Source: Actinomadura syzygii
GTDB lineage: Bacteria > Actinomycetota > Actinomycetes > Streptosporangiales > Streptosporangiaceae
NCBI RefSeq assembly: GCF_008085905.1
Contig: NZ_VSFF01000016.1
Span: 62,001-126,000 of the forward strand
Direction of reading: 5' to 3'
DNA: 64,000 nt
A program made the position numbers and the translations under genes. Shown piece by piece: positions 52,076 through 60,039 of the stretch; position 1 is the first letter of the stretch; each line of letters starts with the position of its first letter. The notes under the pieces are model-generated. The model had not been told where the DNA came from. It ran no database searches and saw only the letters and a list, made by a program, of their open reading frames with translations.

Positions 52076-53941
52076 TTAGTCCCGTTCGTCGGGAAGTGCG
52101 GTGGACGCGGCGGCGCTCGTCATGGCATGGCGCAGCAGGCCGCGGTAGCTGGCCTGGAGCATCGGCCGGGAGAGCTTGTCCGGATCGGAACCCTTGTAGC
52201 TCGGGCTGTACCAGGTCTTGAGCTCGTACTCGGCGATGAGGGTCTCTGGACGGGCCATCATCTGGCCGGGGCGGACCTTGCGGTTCTTATCAGGGCAGTG
52301 CCATTCGGGGTCGTTGCGGGCGATGCCGACGAGACCTGAGACGAACTGCTGACGCGATACCGGCGAGCCGGACGGTGACACCTGCGGGAACCAGACCTTG
52401 TAGAGGTCATACAGGAAAGGAAACGGCAGCAGGTCCCAGGCGAAGCGCTCCCGGAACTCCTCCCAGAATGCGCGGACCGGGTCGTTGACCTCCTTGTACT
52501 CGGCGAGAACGGCCCGGGTCGCCAGCGGCTCGGAAAGCGTGTAGTAATCACCCGGCGAAGCGGCGCCGGCCTCGTTGAGCACGTACCAGAGCGCATACTC
52601 CAGCACCTCCCTGCGCTGCAGGTAGTCGTCCTTGATGTACGTGCGCTCCACGCCGGTGAACGACTTGCAGAACGGCACGAACAACTGTCGGCGGTAGAAG
52701 GACTCGGACTTGTCCTTCACTCTGGGGAACTCGTTGAGGCATTGGACCATCAGGCCGAAGAACTGGTAGGCGATCGGGACCCGGTGCTTCCTGTTGATCT
52801 GGATGACGTCGTTGGTGACGATGGCCTTGAGGTTGGCCGCTTTGTCGATGAAGGTGCCCACATCGTTCTCGTCGACGATGATCGCGTTGGCTCGCACCAG
52901 CGGCTCGAGGGCGAAGTCCTTGCCGAAGTCGGAGAGTGGAATCGAGGTGTGTGATCCCGGGCCGATCAGGTTTCGCATCAGGGCGCAGAGTGTGCCCTTG
53001 CCGCTGTTGCCCTGTTCGGAGTACAGCCACGCGGTCTTGCCCCACCGGACGTGGGGGCGGATGATCGCGCCGATGATCTCCCAGAGCAGTTCGGGCACGC
53101 CCTCGTCGTCGGAGAGTTCGTTCATCCAGGACTCGATGTCCCAGACGGTCCGGTCGACGGGGTGGGCGATGACCTGCTTGGGCGCGTTGTCGACGTAGTC
53201 GACGTGGCTCTTGGCCAGGAAGACGATCGCCGGGTCGAAGGAGTGCAGGCTCTTGGCCCGGAAGGAGAACTGTTTTCCGTCGATGACCACGTCGCGGTTC
53301 TCGGTGCCGTAGAAGAAGACACCGTTGCCCACGGCCACCAGGTCGCGGTGCGAGCATTGGTGGGTCCGCGGAGCGTCCTCCCGCAGGACGGCGAGGACCT
53401 CTTTGAAGTCGCTAAGGGACAACTGGGTGTTGTACCGCCGGGCCGTCGTGCGGACGTCGTCCTCGCTCCCGGTGTACGTGCCGCGGCCAGGGCCGTCGGC
53501 GCGGTACATCGCCAGCAGGTCGTATTCCCGGTCGGTGTCCTTGGCGTTCGGTGCGATCCGGATGACATGGTGCAAGGTCAGGAGTATCTGTGCGACCTGC
53601 CAGCAGGCCAGATGCTTGGCCAACCCGAGCTTGCCGTCGCTCTGCGGGATCTTCGCGTTCTCGGCCTTGATGACGGCGTTGCCGGCGGCGAGCAACTGCT
53701 GCTCGAGCAACTGCGGGCCAGGCGGGTCGTCGGGGTCCAGCCGGGAAAGGTACTCGCTTGTCACATAGGCGACGATGAGATTCTGCGATGCCGGGGCCGC
53801 CGACCTGGTCTCGAAGTGGTCGAGGACATCGGCCAGAAGGGTGTCGGGGCTCTTGCGGGCCGGTGCCGACGTCGGCGCTGATACCGATCCGGCTGCGCCG
53901 GGTCCTTGAGGGACGCTGTCGCCAGTGCCGGGAGTTGTCAT
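52076..53941 (-). CDS. D5/P4-type primase-helicase (superfamily 3)
   Basis: 621 residues from ATG 53941; an in-frame GTG at 54043 would give 655 and suits the spacing to a motif at 54072-54091. The central ATPase has Walker A LYSEQGNSGKGTLC, Walker B IIVDENDVG and sensor-like MVQCLNEFPR followed by ESFYRRQLFVPF, the pattern of D5_N/DUF5906 helicases of phages and plasmids. The N-terminal ~250 residues may be a primase or origin-binding part, with no certain motif. It unwinds DNA at the fork or origin. It directly faces the repeat region 54009-54826, supporting an origin there. Confidence 0.8.
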   Translation of the reverse strand: MTTPGTGDSVPQGPGAAGSVSAPTSAPARKSPDTLLADVLDHFETRSAAPASQNLIVAYVTSEYLSRLDPDDPPGPQLLEQQLLAAGNAVIKAENAKIPQSDGKLGLAKHLACWQVAQILLTLHHVIRIAPNAKDTDREYDLLAMYRADGPGRGTYTGSEDDVRTTARRYNTQLSLSDFKEVLAVLREDAPRTHQCSHRDLVAVGNGVFFYGTENRDVVIDGKQFSFRAKSLHSFDPAIVFLAKSHVDYVDNAPKQVIAHPVDRTVWDIESWMNELSDDEGVPELLWEIIGAIIRPHVRWGKTAWLYSEQGNSGKGTLCALMRNLIGPGSHTSIPLSDFGKDFALEPLVRANAIIVDENDVGTFIDKAANLKAIVTNDVIQINRKHRVPIAYQFFGLMVQCLNEFPRVKDKSESFYRRQLFVPFCKSFTGVERTYIKDDYLQRREVLEYALWYVLNEAGAASPGDYYTLSEPLATRAVLAEYKEVNDPVRAFWEEFRERFAWDLLPFPFLYDLYKVWFPQVSPSGSPVSRQQFVSGLVGIARNDPEWHCPDKNRKVRPGQMMARPETLIAEYELKTWYSPSYKGSDPDKLSRPMLQASYRGLLRHAMTSAAASTALPDERD

Positions 53942-54008
53942 GGGTCGTCTCGCCCCCGTTGTGGCGAGAGGCCTGCCGGCGAAGCGTGGGAAGCCGACGG
54001 GCTCTCGT

Positions 54009-54106
54009 ATTCGAATGGAGCACAGATCCTCACCATAAGACACTCGAATGACCTACAGCAATCATTCGAACGCCTTCTATGCCTTCATTGGAATGGGAGT
54101 CGAATG
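54009..54106. repeat. Cluster of CGAATG / CATTCG repeats
   Basis: CGAATG occurs at 54012, 54045 and 54101, its inverse CATTCG at 54063, and a one-base variant CATTGGAATG at 54086. ATTCGAAT at 54009 is a palindrome. The cluster covers the upstream region of the primase-helicase and could be operator or initiator sites. On the minus strand 54072-54091 reads CCAATGAAGGCATAGAAGGC, loosely like the candidate promoter motif. Confidence 0.6.
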
Positions 54107-54272
54107 ATGCGTGCTGGGACGACGCACGCGTCAGCGGCCGTGGCCGTCGGCGGGCGGGATCGCCCGATCGGCACGCGCAGTGATGTGGGGACGCCCGGCA
54201 CCGGGCAGGTGCCGCAGGCGACGGGCGCGGGCCGTCAGCGGCTCGCGCGCCATCCGCACCCGGGGGCGGCGT

Positions 54273-54328
54273 CAGCCGCCCGGACTCAGCCGCCCAGACT
54301 CAGCCGCCCAGACTCAGCCGCCCGGGCC
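54273..54328. repeat. Four tandem 14-bp repeats
   Basis: CAGCCGCCCGGACT, CAGCCGCCCAGACT twice, and CAGCCGCCCGGGCC stand head to tail. The two central units are identical. GC-rich, in non-coding DNA. Confidence 0.85.
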
Positions 54329-54412
54329 TGGCGGGCCCTCCGTCAGAGGCGGGAGTTCCGATGCCCGACGGTCTGGTCGCTCGCAGATACCCGGTGCGGG
54401 TCTGTCCGGCGT

Positions 54413-54826
54413 GTACCACATGAAGTGGTACGTGCGTTTCCCCAGGTCAGGTCGGGAATTTAGGAGTCGGGCTCTGTTTCACGTACCAGATCGAAATTTG
54501 AAGTGGTACACCCATTCGCCCAGGTCAGCTCAGAGATACATACCCCATGTACCACTTGTACCATTTATTTAAGAGAAAGTAATAGGGGTACACATTGTCG
54601 TTATCTCCGCATCCCCGCACGGGCGCGCATGCACAGCACGCGTATATAAATTCCCCGAGAACCGTGGTACTCGTGGCACATTCAGCCGAACCACCTGCCT
54701 GACCAGCCATAACGGCGTACCACCAAAGAAGAGCGATGTGGTACAGATCAGCTTGCCACGCCCACCCGACAGGCGTTCTCTCCGCAGGTCATAGCGAGAT
54801 CCGGGCTGTACCACACGACGTGGTAC
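54413..54826. repeat. GTACCAC/GTGGTAC iteron cluster, candidate replication origin
   Basis: Within 414 bp GTACCAC (54413, 54549, 54717, 54808) and its inverse GTGGTAC (54425, 54503, 54664, 54738, 54820) occur nine times, plus near copies at 54483 and 54558. GTACCAC-N5-GTGGTAC is perfect at 54413-54431 and 54808-54826. A 36-bp stretch beginning TGAAGTGGTAC is repeated at 54421 and 54499. AT-rich runs (TTATTTAAGAGAAAGTAATA near 54564 and GTATATAAATT near 54642) lie between. There is no gene from 54107 to 55097. Iterons plus AT-rich DNA beside replication genes are typical of a plasmid origin. Confidence 0.65.
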
Positions 54827-55097
54827 AACTCGTCGCCCAAGATCTTCTGCTCTCCGAGCGACCCATTGCCACCCCGATCATCGATCCCAGTGCCCAACAG
54901 ATCGGGCAGCAGAACACCGCCTCCTTCTCAGCGGTCGCACCGCGCGACCTCGGCGTCCTTCCCAAACGGTCAGCACTGCGCGGGGCACCCCGGTTGCCGG
55001 CCCGCCAGCCGGGGTGCGACGGGCGTGGTTGACCGGATCAGGCCGGGGGTGGCGTATCCGTGCGCCAAGCGGGGGCGGCGTGGGGTGGGATGCGGGG

Positions 55098-55421
55098 ATG
55101 CATCGCCTGTTGCCGCTGGGCATCGCCCTGGCGTTCGTCGGGTCGTGGCTGGGGTGGGTGCCGGTGTCGGTCGAGAAGTTCGACTGCGGCTCGCTCTACC
55201 AGCCGAAGATCCTGAACACCGACTTCGGCCCCGACTTCCCGGTGGAACTGCTCGGCAAGGCCCAGTCGGCGTTCGATTCGGTTGACCAGGCGTGTGCGTC
55301 ACGTCGGCGGATGGTCGCCTATCCGATGGGCGCCATTATCGTGGCGGGGATCGGCGCCGCCGTGATCGGCGGCATGGCGTGGCGGCGCGGGGTGGCGGCC
55401 CCGCGGGCGACGACTCCGTGA
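55098..55421 (+). CDS. Small membrane protein
   Basis: 107 residues from ATG 55098, with GGGG directly upstream. Two membrane spans: RLLPLGIALAFVGSWLGWV at the start and GAIIVAGIGAAVIGGMAW near the end, with a short outer loop containing two Cys. Function unknown. It looks like host-type actinobacterial cargo. Confidence 0.6.
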   Translation: MHRLLPLGIALAFVGSWLGWVPVSVEKFDCGSLYQPKILNTDFGPDFPVELLGKAQSAFDSVDQACASRRRMVAYPMGAIIVAGIGAAVIGGMAWRRGVAAPRATTP

Positions 55422-55546
55422 AACCAGGGTCGGCCTTTCGCCTCTTTGGCCTCCCACTAGAGCAGGAGGACGAACGGCCGCACAATCTCCAGGCCCCGCC
55501 CTCTGCGCCACAGGGCGGGGCTTGGAGCGCGCACTCGTCCCAGGTC

Positions 55547-55868
55547 TTAAAGCCCTCGAGTGTGCCCGGTCTCGGAGACGGGGGCTGAGCGGGGCGGCGC
55601 AGGAGGTTCGTTTCGCTGGGCCGTGGTTCCGGGCGCCGCCTCGTAAGCGGCCTTCTCGGTCCGGACGACGTCGGTCCAGCAGTAGAGGGGCCGACGGTGT
55701 AGCCACACGCGGATCCGGACGGTCACCTTGTCGCGGCCGCCGTCGGTGTTCTCGCCGGAGCCCGCGGGCTGGACGCACGCCTCCACGGTGGACCGCGCGG
55801 CTCCGGGCCCCCAGTCGTAGGCGACCGAGTTGCCGTACCCGGTGGTCGGCGGTGATGAGAGGGAGCAT
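55547..55868 (-). pseudogene. Small gene with broken frame near its start
   Basis: AAGGAGG stands 5 nt before ATG 55868, giving MLPLITA. The gene-like frame then changes near 55848 to TTGYGNSVAYDWGPGAARST then VEACVQPAG...DKVTVRIRVWLHRRPLYCW and ends at 55547. Removing or adding one base near GCCGACCACC joins them. GTG 55786 inside the second frame is a less likely start. Family unknown; short beta strands with two Cys. Confidence 0.5.
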
Positions 55869-55938
55869 CGAGCCTCCTTCCTCGGCCGGGACCGGCCTGT
55901 CGCCGGAAAACCCTGCGCGCGCGGGTAGTACAGCGCTC

Positions 55939-55944
55939 TACCCT
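55939..55944 (+). promoter_or_regulatory. -10 box for leaderless PIN-like gene
   Basis: TACCCT lies 6 nt before GTG 55951, and there is no ribosome site. The Lsr2 gene has the same arrangement (TACCCT, 6 nt, ATG). Leaderless transcripts are common in actinobacteria. Confidence 0.5.
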
Positions 55945-55950
55945 CGCGGT

Positions 55951-57132
55951 GTGACCGATGACGCTCCGTCCCTGCGCGAGCTGTTCCCGTGGCACTCCCG
56001 GCCCACCAGCGAGCAGCTCAAGGGGTTCCTGACCGAGGGTATGGTGGTGTTCGACACCAACGCCCTGTTCGACGCCTACCGCCTGAACCCAACCGGCCGC
56101 GCCGAGTTCCTCCACACCCTTGTCCTACTCGGAGACCGGCTCTGGATACCGCATCGAGTCGCGGACGAGTTCCTCAAGAGGCGACCCACGGTCATCAGGG
56201 AATGCGCCGACGCCGTCACCAAACTGAAGAAGGACCTCACCAGTCCGTTCGCCAAGGCCAGGGGCGAGATCGAGGAGTTCGGCGGCCGCCGGGGCCTGGG
56301 CAAGGAACGCGCCACCGAACTGACGGACATCCTCGCCAAGGCGCAGCAGGAGATCATTGACAAGGCCGCCGAGTCGTACCAGTTCGAGCTGAAGCCAGCC
56401 GACTGCCGGGACGGCGACCCGATCCTGAGCGAGATGGAGACGCTGCTCCGCGGTCGGGTCGGCCCTCCGCTACCCGATATGCAGAAGGTTCGCGAGGAGG
56501 CCGCGTACCGGTTCGAGCGACGCATCCCGCCCGGCTACGCCGACGCAGCGGGCAAGGACCCCGAGGATGCCATCGGCGACTACGTCCTGTGGGTCCAACT
56601 CCTGGAAGAGACGGTACGCCGGAAGGCTCCGGTGCTGTTCGTCACCAACGAGAAGAAGGACGACTGGGTCGTCAAGCAGCAGGACGGCGCCTCCTCGCTC
56701 CCCCGCCCTGAACTCGCGGCCGAGGTCTGGGAGCACGCACTCCAGCCCTTTCACCTCGTCAACGTCCGCTCATTCCTTACGTTGGCGAACACACATATCA
56801 ACGCCGGGGTTAGTGAAGAGACGATCGAACAGGCCCACGACTTGGACTCGCGGGCGAACGAAAGTGCCTATCGAGAAACCCTTGAGCGTCTCTTTGAAGA
56901 GCAGGAACGTGCAAGACTCATAAGGGAGGACCTTGAGGCCCGCCTACTAGTCGCCCATACGAAGCTAGAAGCGGCTCGGGAGGGCGGCCACGAAAGAGGG
57001 GATCTGGTCGGCGAAGTGATTGCAGCCGAAATGAACCTGGAAAGGGCTATGCACTACGAAACGAAAACTCAACAGGAGTTGATAAGAATGCACATCGAAG
57101 CCCCACCCAAGTGGGGTGACAGTATTCAGTAG
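55951..57132 (+). CDS. PIN-like nuclease (DUF4935-like)
   Basis: 393 residues from GTG 55951. The N-terminal MVVFDTNALFDAYR has the first PIN aspartate; IPHRVADEFLKR provides a conserved Glu, DAIGDYVLWVQLLEE another acidic pair, and PVLFVTNEKKDDWV the last acidic group, as in PIN-like DUF4935 proteins. The C-terminal ~130 residues are a charged coiled coil (ETLERLFEEQERARLIREDL). PIN nucleases cut RNA, and members of this kind are often found in defence islands. It is a single gene without an antitoxin next to it. It meets the connector-like gene tail to tail with a 7-bp overlap. Confidence 0.7.
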   Translation: MTDDAPSLRELFPWHSRPTSEQLKGFLTEGMVVFDTNALFDAYRLNPTGRAEFLHTLVLLGDRLWIPHRVADEFLKRRPTVIRECADAVTKLKKDLTSPFAKARGEIEEFGGRRGLGKERATELTDILAKAQQEIIDKAAESYQFELKPADCRDGDPILSEMETLLRGRVGPPLPDMQKVREEAAYRFERRIPPGYADAAGKDPEDAIGDYVLWVQLLEETVRRKAPVLFVTNEKKDDWVVKQQDGASSLPRPELAAEVWEHALQPFHLVNVRSFLTLANTHINAGVSEETIEQAHDLDSRANESAYRETLERLFEEQERARLIREDLEARLLVAHTKLEAAREGGHERGDLVGEVIAAEMNLERAMHYETKTQQELIRMHIEAPPKWGDSIQ

Positions 57133-57524
57133 GTTCGGGCGTTGATGGGCAGGAGCCGCTCGGACTTGAGAATCGTCAGCGCCCGGTCGCCGTACTTGGC
57201 GGGCCGCCGCTGCTTGGCTTGGCTGATCATCTGGTTGCGGGAGTAGTTGATCGACCCGACGCCCACCGACGTGATACTCGCCCGGCCGCCGGTCTCGTCC
57301 CCGCCCTCCCTGATGTAGTGGGCTTGGGCGCAGGTGGCGCGTTTGATCGCCTCTGCCGCCTTCGGGTCGGTGGGCATCTCGTTGGCGTCCACCGCGTAAA
57401 CCGCGCCGGTGAGCAACTCGTCGACGTCTTCGGACGCCTGCTCCAGATGCCGTTTCGCGCCGGGCCATACCGGGACCCCGACCAGGAACTCGGCGAGGCC
57501 GGCCACCGTGGCGTACACGACCAT
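57126..57524 (-). CDS. Phage head-tail connector-like protein
   Basis: 132 residues. VVYATVAGLAEFLVG, the helix RHLEQASEDVDELLTG, MPTDPKAAEAIKRATCAQAHY and ITSVGVGSINYSR fit the actinophage head-tail adaptor layout: a long helix with D, then A..ATCAQ, then a beta turn. In a phage it would join portal and tail. No other head or tail gene is nearby, so it may be a stray or exapted piece. Start is ATG 57524; the ribosome site is unclear. Confidence 0.6.
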   Translation of the reverse strand: MVVYATVAGLAEFLVGVPVWPGAKRHLEQASEDVDELLTGAVYAVDANEMPTDPKAAEAIKRATCAQAHYIREGGDETGGRASITSVGVGSINYSRNQMISQAKQRRPAKYGDRALTILKSERLLPINARTY

Positions 57525-58194
<670 letters not shown>

Positions 58195-58313
58195 CTGACG
58201 GGGCTGCTCGCGAAGGTCGCCGCCCGGCATCTGACTTGTCGGAACGGGCGTTGAGAAACCATTCCCGTCCGGCAGCCGTCGGTGGGTATTGAACGCGGGT
58301 GCACGGTCACCGG

Positions 58314-58606
58314 TCACGCCTTGCCCCAGGTGGACGGGTTGACGCGCTCAGTGGCTACAAAGACACCCGCATGTGCGGCGGGTGAACTCATGCACGAGCA
58401 GATGATCGCACCGTTGGTGTGCCACTCGCAGTGGTCTTTGACACCGGGGGCGACCTCGCCCTCTTCACGGGCAGTGTCGCAGACGGCGGTTTCGTCGAAC
58501 TTTTTCTGTCGACCTGCTCGCGGACGCTGTAATCCGCCGGCGTCCTCTGTGCGAGCCCCGATCCGTCCGCGCCAGGTACCCACGGTGTGCTCGGCGGCCG
58601 AGGCAA
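58314..58606 (-). pseudogene. Broken small cysteine-rich gene
   Basis: KKFDETAVCDTAREEGEVAP, VKDHCEWHTNGAIICSCMSS and ERVNPSTWGKA read well in the frame ending at 58314. Upstream, the gene-like frame is different (PADYSVREQVDR). The switch lies at an AGAAAAAG run near 58498, where a one-base slip joins both. The start codon is not clear. Cys pattern C..H..C.C may bind metal. Confidence 0.35.
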
Positions 58607-58876
58607 GGCCGTCGCCGAGGTAGGCCCTGCTCCGGAGGTGCTGCGGTCCCACCGGCCACCTATGAGGCGCCATGGTCAAGCTGGTTGTCCTACACCTAAT
58701 GGCTATCCTCGGTGCTATCGATGTCGTTGCCGTTCACCGTTGCCGCAACCTTTGTTGTGCGCCAGTCCGATGACGATCCGTGTCACCTTGAGTGTCTTCA
58801 AGGTGCGTGATACCGTCGTATGCGAATGGCAATTGAATGTCTCACTACATGTCGCACTGCTTGAATTGGGTCGCAA

Positions 58877-58940
58877 GGAAACAGAAGGACCGGAGAGCTG
58901 TTCCCCGTGGGAAGGGAACTCGCCGGTCCTTCTGTGTTTC
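58877..58940 (-). terminator. Long nested terminator hairpin
   Basis: ACAGAAGGACCGG at 58881-58893 pairs with CCGGTCCTTCTGT at 58923-58935, extended outward by GGAAAC/GTTTCC with a 2-nt bulge. Inside is GTTCCC...GGGAAC. On the minus strand the outer arm ends in a T-rich run (TCCTTCTGTTTCC). Confidence 0.7.
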
Positions 58941-58968
58941 CTGACGTTGTGAGACGAGACCATGATCC

Positions 58969-59049
58969 TTACTCGCCCAGCACAGCGGCTGTCCCCGAAG
59001 CAGACATGAGCTCACCGTCGACGTAGACACACCGTTCAATCACAGACAT
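58969..59049 (-). CDS. 26-residue peptide gene beside a CPBP protease
   Basis: ATG 59049 to TAA 58969 encodes MSVIERCVYVDGELMSASGT then AAVLGE. AAGGAG lies 10 nt upstream, and the strong hairpin at 58877-58940 follows 28 nt after the stop. The protease-like membrane gene lies 118 bp upstream on the same strand. It could be a signal or modified peptide processed by that protein, or simply a short unknown peptide. Confidence 0.4.
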   Translation of the reverse strand: MSVIERCVYVDGELMSASGTAAVLGE

Positions 59050-59166
59050 GATGACCAGCTCCTTTCATCCGGGCTCTTCACGTCTGACTGCTACTTACCT
59101 ATCAGGCGTTTCAGCGCTGGCCGGTCCACCCCCGGTCACCCGACCGCAGAGCCGTCCGGAGTCGTA

Positions 59167-60000
59167 TCACGGCTGGTCCGGACGCGACTCCGGGACCAAG
59201 ACGGCTGCTTGGTCATACTGTCGCGCCGGGGCGTTCTCGGCGGAACCGCTCGTGCTCTGCACGGTGGCGCGCTGGTACAGCCCGACCAGGCAGAGGGCAC
59301 AGACGGCGAGGAAGAGTCCGGAGCACAGCGGTGTCGCCAATGCCTGCAGCGCGGACGGCGCGACGATCGAGGCGGCGAGGTTGAACACCGTGTGCAGTGC
59401 GACGACCGGCCACAGGACACGCGTGCGTTCGTAGACGAGAGCGAGCAGGAGGGCCAGTAGAACCGCCGGGGCCGCCTGGACGAGGTTGCCATGCACGAGC
59501 GCGAACGCCAGCGCCGTGACGACCGCGGACATGAGCACCCCGGCTTGTCGGCGCAGCAGCGGATAGAGCAGACCGCGGAAGAGCACCTCCTCGCTGATCG
59601 GGGCGAGGACCAAAGTGACGAGAACGACGAGGCCAGCGGGCGAGGACCGCTGGTGCTCGACGTTGGCGTCGAACTGCGGCGAGCCGAGGAGGCCGTAGAG
59701 CATCAGCGCCGCGGTCTGGCCGGCGAGGAAGACGAAGGCGCCGGCGAGTGCTACCCAGGCCCAGAAGCGCGGCGTCTGCGGCATCGGACGAGGCCCGGGC
59801 CCGTAGGCCACCCAGCGGGGCCGGACGAGGCGGACGCCGACCACCGCAAGGACGACGACCCCGTCGACAACCAGGGTCGCGACCATCGGATCGTGCACGG
59901 CCGCGGTGATGGGAACCGCCATCGCCAGGTAGCCGGCCAGGGTCGCAACGGCGCCGAGCACACACCATCCCAGGCGCAGCAAGAGCGGGATGAGGGGCAT
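59167..60000 (-). CDS. CPBP-family intramembrane metalloprotease
   Basis: 277 residues, GGAAGG close to ATG 60000. Seven or eight hydrophobic segments. Family motifs: PISEEVLFRGLLYPLL (EExxxR), ALAFALVHGNLVQ (FxxxH), and VVALHTVFNLAAS (HxxxN/D). CPBP (CAAX-like, 'Abi') proteases cleave within membranes and are known in bacteriocin self-immunity and peptide maturation. Probably transcribed with the following 26-residue peptide. Confidence 0.85.
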   Translation of the reverse strand: MPLIPLLLRLGWCVLGAVATLAGYLAMAVPITAAVHDPMVATLVVDGVVVLAVVGVRLVRPRWVAYGPGPRPMPQTPRFWAWVALAGAFVFLAGQTAALMLYGLLGSPQFDANVEHQRSSPAGLVVLVTLVLAPISEEVLFRGLLYPLLRRQAGVLMSAVVTALAFALVHGNLVQAAPAVLLALLLALVYERTRVLWPVVALHTVFNLAASIVAPSALQALATPLCSGLFLAVCALCLVGLYQRATVQSTSGSAENAPARQYDQAAVLVPESRPDQP

Positions 60001-60039
60001 GGCCTTCCAAGTCCTTGCGGTGGTGGGGCCCAGCGGACC

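Noticed and set aside
54273..54328. CRISPR-like array
   Set aside because: The 14-bp units are directly adjacent without spacers, so they are tandem repeats and not a CRISPR.
54564..54660. Small gene in the AT-rich part of the repeat region
   Set aside because: The open frames on the minus strand (61 and 81 residues) run across the iterons and have no ribosome site.
55951..57132. VapBC-type toxin-antitoxin pair
   Set aside because: The PIN-like protein is long and of the DUF4935 type, and no small antitoxin gene precedes it.
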